Below the pieces are notes generated by a model that had not been told where the DNA came from, searched no databases, and saw only the letters and a list, made by a program, of their open reading frames with translations. The position numbers and the translations under genes were made by a program. Source: Siphonodentalium dalli (taxonomy: Eukaryota > Mollusca > Scaphopoda > Gadilida > Siphonodentaliidae). Taken from it: 64,000 nt of DNA. Numbering within the stretch: the first letter of the stretch is position 1; each line of letters opens with the position of its first letter. Location: positions 18,491,326 through 18,555,325 of the forward strand of contig CP136069.1 of NCBI GenBank assembly GCA_032622095.1, in the 5' to 3' direction. Below are positions 1-11,324 of this stretch, in pieces.

Positions 1-320
1 TTTGTTATTATTTTTTACAATTTTTTACAATTTTAATATTTTTTTATTATATTCTTTAGCAGACATATTTTGTAGGTTTAGTGCCAGGGTATCTTACGTT
101 TTTCATGGGCATCAAAATTATTACTATGAATACTTGGTGATAGTATTGAGTTATAACATGCCCCTAAGGTTTTATCCAGTTTGTTTTTTAATTCGTTATA
201 GCGTGCTTCAGCATACCCAAAAAAAATTCAACCCAAAAAAATATATAACAAAAACAATTTTTTTTTTTTTTTAGGGCCGATTTTACAGACCGTAAATTAG
301 GGCCGAAGACACTGAAAGGG
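1..320 (-). mobile_element. W-family TTAA element, cut by window start
   Basis: This stretch is the reverse complement of 43557-43860, with the same AT-rich block, the CATGCCCCTAAGG segment and the ACAGACCGTAAATTAGGG end. The right end reads CACTGAAAGGG followed by TTAA at 321-324. The open frame at 2-274 is only translated repeat. The other end and its TTAA lie outside the window. Confidence 0.7.
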
Positions 321-324
321 TTAA

Positions 325-569
325 AACCGTAAAAACGGAACAGGCGTGTCAGTTAACATAAAATTAGCCAGAGACATCTACTGTTTTTGTTCGTTTACTC
401 CACGGAGGCAAACTCCATGCAGGGTTTACCTCCATTGATGACTCGGTAAGACCGCTGCTACCGACGACATTTCATCCACATTTAGTGGACTTCCGCGATA
501 TTAAAATATATACTAAGCGAACACAGCAACATGCTGCCCTTATTAAGCACACAAAATATCGAACAAAAT
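325..569. other. No recognisable feature
   Basis: Single-copy-looking sequence within this window. I see no open frame, palindrome or tandem repeat in it. Confidence 0.4.
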
Positions 570-985
570 TTGTATAAATTTTGGACCTTATGTTTGAAAA
601 GTCACACTAAAACCGAAGAACTATATTTCGAAACGGTGTGATTCGGTTCTCCGATTATTTTATCACCACAAACGCATAAACGCACGTGTACGACATTGTC
701 ACAACTCGAACGCCAAATGCAAGTCAAACACAAGCTGCTGCAATTTTGACGAGTAGCTTACGAAAATCGTCAACAAAACTACCGCTCTGATTTTCCATTC
801 TGTCATTATGTTTTATTGTGGGAATTGTTCTCAAAGCACATAGAAAATTTGACTTTGAAGCGATCGGGTTTCGCCATATTTTCTAGAAAATCCGATGCTA
901 AATAAAGAAACACGGACTGGTACACAGCCGATTACATAGTCAGAAAGGAAGCATGACTGGTGCGCTCTGGTAGAGATTGCCACGG
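570..985 (+). repeat. Dispersed repeat, second copy at 60183-61735
   Basis: Three blocks (GTTTGAAAAGTC to CACAAA; CAAGTCAAACA; TTCTCAAAGCACATAG to TCTGGTAGAGATTGC) recur in the same order near the right end of the window, where other elements have been inserted between them. It lies just upstream of the retrotransposon ORF1 remnant and may be its 5' leader; that link is inference. Confidence 0.7.
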
Positions 986-1260
986 AGGACCTCTCGATGA
1001 CATTCGTGCCGCGATGGCACTGCCTAAGTCACGCACTGAATCGACTTCACAAGTAGACACCAACAGAGGCAACGCCCTTGTTTGTCGTGTAGGACCAGCT
1101 GTGCAACATGTTCACCGACATTACTCTAATGAAGAGTAATAATACAGTAGTCACAGAAAATTTACAGAAAAGAATAACTGGCATGGAATCTGATATAAAC
1201 TCAATCAGGAATATGCTAACTGATGTTCAGAATAGTATCTCGTCACGTGCGTCAATCTCT

Positions 1261-1673
1261 CCATATCAAATCCAGTTGTAAGTCGGGATTTTTTTACCCT
1301 GTGCCAATGCATTCTCTTATATATGCGAGTCGACCATAGATCGCCTCGCATATATAAGAGAATGCATTGGCCTAACAATTTTTTACAATTTTAATAATTT
1401 GTTCTTGTATTCTTTAACAATTTTATAATTTCACCCATACAGAGCCCCAGACAAACATGAGCAGACGACACTCTTCTATATGCTCTATATATGTGTGGGG
1501 CTCCCTGCAGGGTATTAATGGATGTTTTTTATTTTATGTCCTAAAAATTGTAAGAAACATTTATTTAAAAAATATGATAAAAAATTGTTAGGCCAATGCA
1601 TTCTCTTATATATGCGAGGCGACCTATGGTCGACTCGCATATATAAGAGAAGCATTGGCACAGGGTAAAAAAT
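1261..1673 (+). mobile_element. Double-hairpin element, frame iv, inside ORF1
   Basis: Begins CCATATCAAATCCAG, the inner part of the terminal repeat seen complete at 52549-53010. It carries palindromes at about 1304-1370 and 1592-1657 (the second lacks one or two bases) around an AT-rich middle with a CAGAGCCCCAGAC/GTGGGGCTCC inner inverted repeat. The right end stops at CAGGGTAAAAAAT, so the right terminal repeat is missing. Coding sequence of the retrotransposon ORF1 resumes at once. Confidence 0.8.
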
Positions 1674-2354
1674 AAGGAGCTCTCAAACAGATTTGACGAA
1701 ATAGACTCAGCATTCACCAGAATCAGAGATGAAAAGTGTATGGGGATTGACAACCTTAAAGAAAAACTCAGATTTGTGAAAAGTGACATTCAAAAACAAT
1801 CGGATGCTCACAGAGAATTTGTACAAAACACCCATAACAAATTGAAATCTGTCGAAAACGACGGTGAAACCAGACTCCTTCAAAGTGAAGTTAATTCTCT
1901 TCAAAACAAGTGTATAGAATCCAACAAGTCAACAAAACAACTGATAAGGTGCGTTAATAGACGTTTTTCATCAGTGTTTGAAATCTTCGCTGCGGACTGT
2001 TCAATGAAAATCGAGGAACTTCGTTCACTTGTGGAATCTCTCCTCCCACCACTGGTCAGCTCCATGCACCGAGGTTGGAAATCAAAAAGCTCCTCGGTCA
2101 CCCTCCCCCGGGATAGACGCTCACGCAACTAGACAAAACGAATCGTTTCCGAGTTCGCGTTTAAATCTGTTCTGGAATGATAATTGTCTGACATCTACAC
2201 CGAAGAAAGTTTCGAAGTCGGATCCACCCATTCCTCAACCAAGATCCAAAACCAATGATACTTCCAGTGTGGCTGTTACTGACGCAACATCTGCACAACT
2301 GTTCTCGAATTTAATTGCGACAAAACATGTCAAAGTACCGTTATCAACAGGATG

Positions 2355-2738
2355 TGATGTTAGTTTAGTGTGCCTGTCATTTGCAGAGTGAGGTTCCCAG
2401 AGGGTAATTTTATTGACGCTAGCCACCACAGCAAATTCACCCACTGGGGACCCCATTCTGCATCGCCTCATTGCTATGGGAGGCATATAGGCTCAGATTC
2501 AAGTTCTCAAATGGTGAATATTGTGATGTACACCCATTGGAAACCTCGATTATGCAATGTGTCATCTGCCAATTTGGGGATATAGAGAAACTAAACTAAA
2601 AGAGAAATGGTATCTATATGTGACGAAGTTTCTATAGAAATTTGATGATAAAGAAACTTTCCCCGAGAAAATGAGGCCTAAGCAGAATGAGGTCCCCAGA
2701 GGATGAATTTAGTGATGCTAGCCCACTATGCTCACCAG
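2355..2738 (+). mobile_element. B-family foldback element, diverged, inside ORF1
   Basis: Starts with TTAGTGTGCCTGTCATTTGCAG and contains two decayed copies of the GAGGTCCCCAGAGGGTGAATTT palindrome (2384-2466 and 2680-2735), with the family's middle block (GGGGATATAGAGAAAC). It matches the subtype at 28778-29150. ORF1-like reading resumes at about 2740. Confidence 0.7.
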
Positions 2739-3722
2739 TGGTGATATTATTCCGACTGCATTCAGCACCGACGAAAGTCCGATCACCGATCACAACGAAG
2801 TTGAAAGCCAAACCACTCCCACATCTGGGAACTCGTCCTTCTTACCACCCACTCGACACGATAACTCTTGACATTAACAGCATTCCTGTGGTGTTATCTA
2901 CTGATAAACCATATGGAGGAATCCAACTCTACATACCCGCAGGAGCTGTCAACTGCATGCAGACCAATTTTAAGAGTTGGACGGATTCATTGGTGCCTCA
3001 CCCAGAAAACTAAAACGCACCAAGATGTTCTTCGTAGGTGGAATATCGCTTAAAACTACAGACAGACGTTGATATCCGTAGTTACATGATCAAGAGGGGC
3101 GTATCATCCACATTTGTGAGACTCATCAAAAGTTCAATTAGTGGAAACCAATCCGCGAGAATAATTGTTTTTGCACCGGACGCAGACACTCTACTCAGCG
3201 ACAGTTTCCTGCCGAGAGGAGTGCGCTGTAGGTTACAAACATCTAATTATTTTCCATAGGCGACAGTGTTAACTATAAGTCCCGCCGGCCATGCGTTAAG
3301 CCTATTTGAACTTCAAGTGGTAAATTCCCCCCCTAGAACGTCATCCGCTGCACCAGTTTGTGACGTCAAACGCGCCCTTTTCGGTATTGTTTTCAAACGA
3401 TAATCTTGCATTTCCACAACTACCCCATTTACTGCAAAAAAATCAGCAGCATCAAAATACCCAGACCCCTTCCATAACATCGGGACCCCACCAGACTCTT
3501 CCTGGACATCTAAACATGCATGATCGCCATATTTACGTAGGCTATGATTTTATGTTCCCGCTTAGGGATATTTCCCTCAATGATAATCAACCAATCAGCA
3601 GCCAGATTTTGTTTTATGCTGACTCGAGTTTCCCTACACAAATTCAAGAAGCGTAACTCTATATATAATTAGTTGCTTGTAACCTGTAGAGCCTGGCAGC
3701 GCAACCCACCACAATTCACATA

Positions 3723-5369
3723 ATGGCTCTATCTACAAAGAGACTTAACATAGTGACTTGGAATGCGACAGGTGTAAAACCTAATTCATCGTATCTCTCC
3801 ATACTTCTGCAGTGTCAACAATTTGATGTGATCGGGATCTCTGAACACTGGCTGAACGCCGAACATTTGTCTTTTCTCGACTCGATCTCTCCTGATTATG
3901 TTGCCATTTCTAAATCAGGGAGACTGATAAAGACATATAACGTCGGTTCGGTCACAAGGGACGGTGTCGCTATCCTAATACGCCGAAACCGTCTTGGCAT
4001 GTGTTCTATTCCATCTACCATAATCAATGACAGACAAATCGCAGTGCAGTTTAGGTTCGGCATCCCTTCCTTCCAAAGCGTGATACAACTATATCTTCCG
4101 AGCACGAATCACAGTGACGCCTTTTTTCAAGGAATATTTGAATGAAGTTGAGGCAACAGTTACTCAACTATCAGTCGCTGGTCCAGTCGTCGTTATCGGT
4201 GACTCTAATGGTCCAGTCGTCGTTATGGGTGACTTTAATGGTCCAGTCGTCGTTATGGGTGACTTTAATGGTCCAGTCGTCGTTATGGGTGACTTTAATG
4301 GTCCAGTCGTCGTTATGTGTGACTTTAATGGTCCAGTCGTCGTTATGGGTGACTTTAATGGTCCATGCGCATAATACTCAACATGCACCAGGACTGTACT
4401 AGTAGAGTGATCGCGAATGGTTATATGCCTGACTCTCTTGTAATCTCGCAACGAACTCGCCAGGGGGCTGTTACGTCTCCTTTCTTCTACTTGGTGTACA
4501 TCAATGATCTTCTATTCCCGCTTACCCAACATGTGCATGGTGCAAATATCTCGAACACTGCCGACGATATCGCAAAAAAATCCATGACTAAAACAGGATT
4601 CGATAGTATGCTGACAATGTGTCATGAATACAGCACCAGATGGCGTTTCAACTTCTCCATAAAGAGTCAAGTACTTGTTTCCAACGAATCTCCTCAGCAG
4701 CACACTGTAGCCAACCGTTTGTGGACTCTCGGCAATGAGATCATCTCAGAATCCGAAGAGTGCGTCCACCTTGGTATCATTCAAGGAAAATTTCACTGTG
4801 ACATTACTCGTGCCAATGATATGGCAGATAAGACGAGGAAAATATATTTCTCTCTAGTCGGGCGACGCATGACCAACTCATGCACTCCTATTACAACGTC
4901 GAAGCTGCTATCTTGTTTTCCCAAGGTCTTTATACGGTTGCGAGCTGTTATCTGTTCGCGGCGCATCTGTCCTAAGTACATTGGAAAGATCATTCAGAAG
5001 TTGTGTCAAGCATATACTCAGGCAATCCCGACGCGTATACAAGAACGCATGTTGCTACCGGATTGCTTGTATCTCCTGGATTTCCTAGACTCAGGTGTAT
5101 TCCCCAGCAAAACACAATGGATATCAATTGTAAAAGCGCGTGTCTGTGATTGTTACATCGAAGAATGGCATACTTCTGTTTCTCATGCCAGTCATCTAAC
5201 TTGTTTTTACTTAAGTCATCCGAAGCCAAGAACACCGTGGATGATATGGCAAGTTCTTCCACCCAATCGCCACCGCGAACGTGAACTCAGACATCTCGCT
5301 CTGTTAGTAAACAAAACAACGTACTGTAATAATCTAGTGTACCAGATGTGCGGCGTCAAATCGGATTGA
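3723..5369 (+). pseudogene. Broken ORF2 (endonuclease + reverse transcriptase), internal deletion
   Basis: The frame opens at 3723 with an APE-type endonuclease: LNIVTWNATG (catalytic Asn), DVIGISEHWL (catalytic Glu), then VVVMGDFNGP (Asp and Asn of the GDFN motif). A one-base slip in the T run near 4125 shifts the frame. The GDFN block is a six-fold 30-bp tandem repeat at 4180-4359. Immediately after it the sequence jumps to the second half of an RT domain: VISQRTRQGAVTSPFFYLVYIN, then NTADDIA in place of YADD, then a C-terminal region to the stop at 5369. The end of the endonuclease and the first RT motifs are missing, so a large internal deletion is likely. The last codons overlap a C-family end (5359-5375). 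The YADD tyrosine is lost, so it is dead as an RT. Confidence 0.8.
4180..4359 (+). repeat. 30-bp tandem repeat, 6 units, coding GPVVVMGDFN
   Basis: Six in-frame units of a 30-bp sequence starting GGTCCAGTCGTCGTTATGGG. The first unit codes IGDSN and the fifth CDFN; the others code MGDFN. The unit is the catalytic loop of the APE-type endonuclease of the retrotransposon ORF2. Confidence 0.95.
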
Positions 5370-5375
5370 GTACCT
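5359..5375 (-). mobile_element. C-family end fragment
   Basis: ATCGGATTGAGTACCT followed by TTAA (5376-5379) is the terminal repeat of the C family seen complete at 24681-25113. Only this end is visible. Confidence 0.6.
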
Positions 5376-5469
5376 TTAACAAACAAAAATGCGAAATAAG
5401 GTTACCTTTGGCAGGCGTCCACCTTGGAATTTTCCAACTATAGTGTCTCAAACTTTCCAGCTAATGGAC

Positions 5470-5955
5470 ATTTCGAACCTAACATCCCCTTATGCTGAAA
5501 ATTCCCAACTGACTGCAATTTTGGTCTAAACATATGACAAAAGTCTTTTGATCGAAAACAACTCAAAGAAATACTGGTTGCAATATTGATATATTAGAAA
5601 ATATTAACAAATTTTGGTTCTAATATTTCAAACTACATGTATAATGGCACAAAATTAGTTCGAAATGTCAGACCAGAGTGTCAGCAATAAAATTTCCGAC
5701 CGCTGAGATGTTTGGCCAAATTTGGGGTGCGACATCCCGTCCTTCGCCAACTCCTGCACCCCACCCTTCCCTGCACATGTTGTTTGTCGCCATCACGGAC
5801 GCTGGCGGCCTTATTGGCGTTGAAGGGGTGTGAAATTCTCGTTTCAAACAAATTAATTTCCGAGAAATCCAAAATGCAAGGTTTATCACTTAACCTAACA
5901 TCACCTTATGGTTTATGGCTGAAAATCTCAAACTATCAGAAAATATTAACATAAT
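5470..5955. repeat. Diverged dispersed repeat, copy 1
   Basis: Segments around CTGACTGCAATTTTGGTC, the CTCCTGCACCCCACCC run and GTGTGAAATTCTCGTTTC are matched in order by 6800-7070. The copies are too diverged for ends to be set. No coding content is evident. Confidence 0.45.
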
Positions 5956-5975
5956 TTTGGTCTTTATATTTTATA

Positions 5976-6675
5976 ACATTGAAGAAACAAGGCATGGAAT
6001 ATATTTCGTTGTTAATACTTTTTCCTCAATAATCTACTTCACAGTAGGGGTGGCCCGGGACTGGCCCTATAGCTCGAGATTGCATACTTTTTTGTGACTT
6101 TTGTGAGCCGATATGGCAATAAACATTGAATTAATCACCCGGGAGATATTCCATAATTGTAAGCGACGCAAAGCAAAAATGTTCACGAAGTCACTTAACC
6201 CTTTACCCAACAAACCGGCCAAAACCGGCCAAATAAAGCTTCAACAGCCTAAAATATCTTCGGTCAGTCTCAATAGAACCATACAAATATGGATATCATT
6301 GGAACCGGCTCATTGACCACATTGTGATAGTTACAGTTATGCCCTGTGCCAATGCATTCTCTTATATATGCGAGTCGACCATAGGTCGCCTCGCATATAT
6401 AAGAGAATGCATTGGCCTAAAAAACATCTTTTTTTAACACTTTTTACCATTTTTTATTACATTCTTTAACAATTTTATAATTTTTAATGTGTTAAGCCAA
6501 TGCATTCTCTTATATATGCGAGGCGACCTATGGTCGACTCGCATATATAAGAGAATGCATTGGCACAGGGCCGTTCTGTTTTGGGTAAAGGGTTAAATCG
6601 TGCAATTTCGAGTTCGGACCTTCAACCACGGTGAAGTAAATTATTAAGAAACAGAAAATAACCAAATAACCAAGA
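5976..6675 (+). mobile_element. D-family element, interrupted by a TTAA element
   Basis: ATATTTCGTTGTTAAT, CTACTTCACAGTAGG, GACTTTTGTGAGCCGATAT and CAATAAACATTGAATTA, then after the insertion GGACCTTCAACCACGGTGAAG, match 17290-17580 in order. The insertion at 6199-6592 splits it. Confidence 0.75.
6199..6592 (+). mobile_element. Double-hairpin TTAA element, frame i (394 bp)
   Basis: TTAA at 6195-6198 and 6593-6596 flanks CCCTTTACCCAACA...TTTTGGGTAAAGGG. Inside is a unique left block with CCGGCCAAAACCGGCC, then a 67-bp palindrome at 6349-6415, an AT-rich middle, and its inverted partner at about 6497-6563. It has no coding capacity. TTAA duplication with a CCCTTT end is what piggyBac-type elements make, so a non-autonomous piggyBac-like element is the likely class. 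Confidence 0.85.
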
Positions 6676-6799
6676 TATATTTAGAAGTAAACACCCATAT
6701 TATAGGGCGTAATTACGAATGGGGCACTGTAGCACTAGAATTCGTAATGATTGTCTGTGCTATATATAATCTTATTAGACAGAACCTTGGAGGCTTTGT

Positions 6800-7070
6800 G
6801 ACCTCAAACATCCCAACTGTTGGATATTTGCAGCCTATGGAAAAATTTCCAACTAATCGCAATTTTAGTCCAAACATTTGACAGAAAGGAGGAAAATATT
6901 CGACTATTAATTGGTGAAACACTCCCCAACCACCCCCCCCCCCCACACTCCCTGTCCAGACAGCCTTTCTTCGTCACTATCAGGGGCATTGATGGGTGTG
7001 GAATTCTGGTCTCCGAAAATTGGATTTGCGGGGAATGCAAAAATCAGGGGTTGGTCTAACAGCACCCAGC
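6800..7070. repeat. Diverged dispersed repeat, copy 2
   Basis: Matches parts of 5470-5955 (CCAACTAATCGCAATTTTAG; a run of C; GTGTGGAATTCTGGTCTCC). Contains a C14-rich tract near 6933. No gene seen. From 7071 to 7411 I recognise nothing. Confidence 0.45.
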
Positions 7071-7411
7071 GAAATTAAATATTCGTTAGTTGTCAAATGA
7101 AGCGAGATCAGAGGTTCCGCATTCGGCAGGGATTTCTCGTAGTCTCTCGTCGCTCACGCTAATAGAAATGATTGTCTGTGCTAATCTAGTTACAATGAAC
7201 CTTAAAGGCTGGGAAACCTAATGAGCGAGCACCGGCTAACCCTTCTCATGAATAAATAAATTTGTCCTGAAAATTATGCAGTAAATTTTCCACCGAATTA
7301 TAATCAAACTTTCCTGAGGTAGTTTTTAGCTTTGCTGGAAAAATAATACGAAAAATAAACTTGCAATCACAATGATTTGTATGACAGAGTTATTACGGCA
7401 AGCATCAATCT

Positions 7412-7984
7412 ATGGTGTCGTGTCTCCGCCACATACTGTTTTCGATTCATGGAAATTTCATTCGCTTCCTTCGTTTTGGTTTTTTCGCTTGCTTCGGTTC
7501 CTTCACGGTGAATCAAGAGAAATAATCTCAATCATTGTTATTTCGCTTGCTTCGTTTTTTTTTTATTTTTCGCTTCCTTCAGTTCCTTCGTGCGACATTT
7601 TGTTGTTTTTCGCGTTCGAAGGTTCCTGCGCATGCTTCGCGAAGTATCCGAAGCAAGCGAAGGAACCGCCGAAACCCAACAACAACAACAACCAAGAAAA
7701 TAAGTTTCCTTCGCTTACTTCGGATACTTCGCGAAGCAAGCGAAGGAACAACCGAAAGCGAAAAACCAAACGAAGCAAGCGAAATAACAATGATCTTTTT
7801 TCGCATTCGACGTGATTCGACGTTTGATTTTTTTCGCTTGCTTCGTTTAATTTTTTTTCGCTTCCTTCGTTTCTTTCGTGGCGAAGGAACCGACTAATTG
7901 AGATTATTTCGCCGCGAAGGATCCGAAGCAAGCGAAAACAAAGGAAGGAAGCGAAAAAAGTATGTGGTGTAAACAGGACACCAT
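7412..7984. mobile_element. Foldback element filled with TTCGCTTCCTTCG repeats
   Basis: ATGGTGTC(G/C)TGT...CCACATACT at the left and its inverse at the right match at 22 of 26 positions. Between them nearly all sequence is built from short motifs TTCGCTTGCTTCG / CGAAGCAAGCGAA in both orientations, so the whole unit can fold on itself. The open frames here are Arg/Lys/Phe/Leu-rich translations of the motif and not genes. A target duplication is not clear. Confidence 0.7.
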
Positions 7985-8008
7985 GTCAATCAGTTTCATT
8001 TTCACGGT

Positions 8009-8662
8009 GTGAAATCACGTGGTTTCGATGTTGATAAGTACCACGCAGCATACAAAATGGCCGAGGCTGGTGCAAACGCACAAATAACATAATATATGAT
8101 GAACTGATACAAAACATAGCATTTTGACCGTTACGAGCATATGCTAGTATATATTTTTTTTAAGTTGATACATTATTTGTAAGGAAATACTCAGTGGTTT
8201 TCTATAACAGTCTGACCAAAGTTGTCAATTGGAGGTGCGTGGAATACACCAGTCCATACAACATGGAGAATCCTTCGACTGAGAACTTTGGTGAGAATGT
8301 TTAGCGCAAACAAATATGAATGTGGACACAAATGATGTATCAGCTTGTTTGAAAAATAGTATAGAATCTGCTCGTAGCTGACAGAATACTATGTAATATA
8401 TCATATCTAAATTTATTACCCTTTTCCTCGTTTCTGATCACGTTTTCGATCGTCTCGGCCATTTTGAGTGCGTGATATTATACTACTATCTTAACATAAT
8501 GATTATCCAATATCCATATTTTGGACTTTTTACTCCACTTATACTCTTACTATCTAGTTTTTTAATGTAACCCATTAACTTGGGGTGCTTCTCACACAGG
8601 AGGGATCTCCACAACAACTGAACTGATACTCATCAACTCGAAACCACGTGATTCCCGACCGT
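8009..8662. mobile_element. Probable foldback element
   Basis: AAATCACGTGGTTTCGA near 8012 is the inverse of TCGAAACCACGTGATT near 8637-8652, and inside them AAAATGGCCGAGG (8056) is the inverse of CTCGGCCATTTT (8456). No open frame of note. Element class unknown. Confidence 0.55.
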
Positions 8663-8812
8663 GATTTTGAAAACAAATCGAAACTACCATAATAGAGAAC
8701 GATCTTTATTTCCTTCTCCTTTTTTTTTTGGAAACTAAAAGCATGGACCATCTTTGTCAACGATCGTAATTGGATGTTTTTTCTAGCCTTACAAAAGTTC
8801 AAAACGTGTTAT

Positions 8813-9190
8813 CCCTTCCATGACTGGAGCTTCCGGAAAGTTTGCGAAAACACTGCCAAACGCATGCTCTTATATGCGAGTCGACCATAGGTCGCCTCGC
8901 ATATATAAGAGAATGCATTGGCCTATCAATATTTCATAATTTTTTATCAATTTTTCTTATATTCTTTAACAATTTTATCATTTTTATAATTTTTTCTTAC
9001 ATTCTTTATAAAATTTTATCATTTTTTCTTACATTCTTTAACAATTGTTTATTATTTTTTTAATTTTCTTACTTTTTTTAACAAATTATAAAAAAAATAG
9101 TATAAAATTTGTTAGGCCAATGCATTCTCTTATATATGCGAGGCGACCTATGGTCGACTCGCATATATAAGAGAATGCATTGGCACATGG
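8813..9190. mobile_element. Double-hairpin element, frame ii
   Basis: Starts CCCTTCCATGACTGGAGCTTCC after TTAT (a degraded TTAA). The first palindrome has lost a few bases (8862-8927); the second (about 9116-9182) is intact. A second, truncated copy of the left end follows at 9207-9278. Confidence 0.75.
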
Positions 9191-9206
9191 TTTTCATGAA
9201 CCTATT

Positions 9207-9278
9207 TACCCTTCCATGACTGGAGCTTCCTGAAAGTTTGCGAAAACCATGTGCAATGCATTCTCTTATATATGCCAC
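9207..9278 (+). mobile_element. Frame ii double-hairpin element, left-end fragment
   Basis: CCCTTCCATGACTGGAGC then TTTGCGAAAACC and half of a 67-bp palindrome, ending in TATATATGCC. The rest is deleted. Confidence 0.7.
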
Positions 9279-10137
9279 ACATGATGATCGCAGGTAAGCA
9301 ATTATATACATGTCACATAATTTCTTTTTATAATAACTATATATAATGCATGTCTATATATAAGCCGTTTCGCATTCTCGAAAAACCACTGAACCGCCAA
9401 CATCCGATGTCAAATGTAAACTATAGTTTATAGTGTGTTATTTTCGCGAACACGACACATTGTGTCTTGCTTTCGATATACTAAGAAACAAGCTATCGTT
9501 TTAAAGAAAATGATACATAAATTATTGTTTAAAATGTTAAAGATTAGCCCTGCCTTTGATCTAAAATGGTGGGTTTCCATGGTATACTCGGCGTTGCTAT
9601 AGCGCGGGTGTAGGGGGAGTTTTTAAGCGGTCGTGTCATGTCAAAACTGACGTTCAAAATAAGATAAATTTCAAGAATCGATGTCTTTATTTCGGTAGGC
9701 TGGCATATTAATTTTTGGCGAAATTATATCGGTGATTTTACATCAACACGAATATATATTGATATTTACCTTTTGAAAGAAAATTTTAGATATGTTACGG
9801 GAGTGAAAACAATTCACCACAAAATACACAACCTTAAAATTATATTTGGATCACTTGGATGCCAAAAGCAGCGACTGAGATAAGTTTATGTGAAGTATAG
9901 GAAATATACAATATATACTATAACTTCGTTGTTAACCCGAATATAAACAGATCGAATGCCATTTTAAGGATGTATTTGATGAATTGTATATGTGTATATG
10001 CTGGGCCCATTGCTTGGTTATAAGGAAAGGGATGACATTCTATTGTGACCACGCAGTGGTTTATGCAACGAAAAACACATCTACCGTATTATTATTTTCT
10101 AAACACTCACTATAAACAGGCACTCACTATAAACAAT
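9279..10137. other. No recognisable feature
   Basis: AT-rich non-coding sequence. I see no open frame over 60 codons, no long palindrome and no match to the families in this window. Confidence 0.4.
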
Positions 10138-10292
10138 TCCACTATTATAGTGGTATTACAATATTATAGGGGTATTACACTATTATAGTGGTATTACAAT
10201 ATTATAGTGGTATTACAATATATTATATAGTGGTATTACAATATTATAGTGGTATTACAATATTATAGTGGTATTACAATAGTATAGTGATA
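10138..10292. repeat. Tandem repeat, about 19 bp x 8
   Basis: The unit ATTATAGTGGTATTACAAT repeats with small indels, ending at AGTATAGTGAT. Confidence 0.9.
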
Positions 10293-10389
10293 TATGGCCA
10301 TTACCGTTATGTGAATTTGATAAAAGAGGGATAATCCAAAATCAAATGATAACTAAAGGGTATTTTGAAGAAATGTTGTTGTTGCTACT

Positions 10390-11090
10390 GTCCGTCGTCC
10401 GTCCGTGTGTGATCCGTCAACAATTTCCTTTAGCACAGACTGCAGGTCACATCTCTCACCCGATCGCTACCAAACTCCATATTGATCTTCGGGTTGACCT
10501 CTAGATGGGAGCTATTGTTTTCTCCCCGAAATGCGTTTTAAAAAACATGGCCGCCATCTTGGATTTCAAATTTGAATCCATCGATACTCTCTGCAGCCCA
10601 CATTTATTGAAAAATTACAAGCATGTTTATGTTCACCTCTAGATGGGAGCTATCGAATTTGAACGATTTTCGATGAAAAACATGGCCGCCGGCAGCCATC
10701 TTGGATTTTACTCTTTGCGTAACTAACTCTTTTGACACACCCTACAGACGACATCCCTCATCATATATTCACCAAACTTCATAGGGAACTTCGGGGCGAT
10801 CTCTAGATGGGAGCCTTCGAAATTTGTCCAAAATATTCAATGAAAACCATGCAATACCCTTACCGATATACTGTTTGCGTGACTAAATCCTTTGACACAC
10901 CCTACAGTCAGCACCCCTCATCCAATCGTCACCAAACTTCATATGTATCTTTTAGTGACCTCTAGATGGGATCCATCGAATTTTTCCGAATGTCAAAAAA
11001 CATGGCCGCCAGCTGTGATTTTGTCTTTTACTGCGCATGACTAAATCGTTCGCCACTCCCTCACGTTGATCATCTGTTATGTTCTGCTCT
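10390..11090. repeat. 'CCATCTTGGATT' dispersed repeat with internal 150-bp periodicity
   Basis: Starts with GTCCGTCGTCCGTCCGTGTG and contains four imperfect units, each with CCTCTAGATGGGAGC, ATGGCCGCC and CACCAAACTTCATA. It is related in style to the larger array at 55480-57671. Such repeats are common in marine invertebrate genomes; their mechanism of spread is not settled. Confidence 0.7.
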
Positions 11091-11324
11091 GTTCAGGATA
11101 CCCCTCCTTTTTTACATGAGGAGCACCCCACGTGTGAGTTAAAATAAATATAAAACCTGAGTTAACTTGTAAAATGATTAAATGTTAAAATATGTAAGTA
11201 AAAGTTGTGTTTCATTATGTACGATATTTTTAAGGGTTGTGAGTTAAAGCCACATGGCGGGTTGCGTCTCAAAATAATATTTGCCTTTGAATTCTTCCTG
11301 CTATCGAAATAGGTCGATAAATAC

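Larger units (their letters stand above)
1108..3656 (+). pseudogene. Broken ORF1 of a non-LTR retrotransposon
   Basis: Coding pieces run in order on the plus strand: 1108-1258 (start ATG at 1108, preceded by an in-frame TAG at 1090), 1674-2132, 2029-2355, 2740-3011 and 3012-3656. The first two read as a Lys/Glu/Asn-rich coiled-coil-like segment. Later there is a stretch KMFFVGGISLKTT followed, after a one-base frameshift, by DVDIRSYMIKRGV and SARIIVFAPDAD, which resembles the RNA-binding-type ORF1 of some invertebrate non-LTR elements. Two foldback elements interrupt the frame (1261-1673 and about 2355-2738), and there are at least two frameshifts (about 2050-2120 and about 3050). It is followed 66 bp later by the endonuclease/RT frame, so it is the gag-like first ORF. 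It cannot make a full protein. Clade not assigned. Confidence 0.7.

Noticed and set aside
7372-7931. Four overlapping frames of 75-147 codons rich in Arg, Lys, Phe, Leu
   Set aside because: They are produced by the TTCGCTTCCTTCG motif in several frames and both strands.
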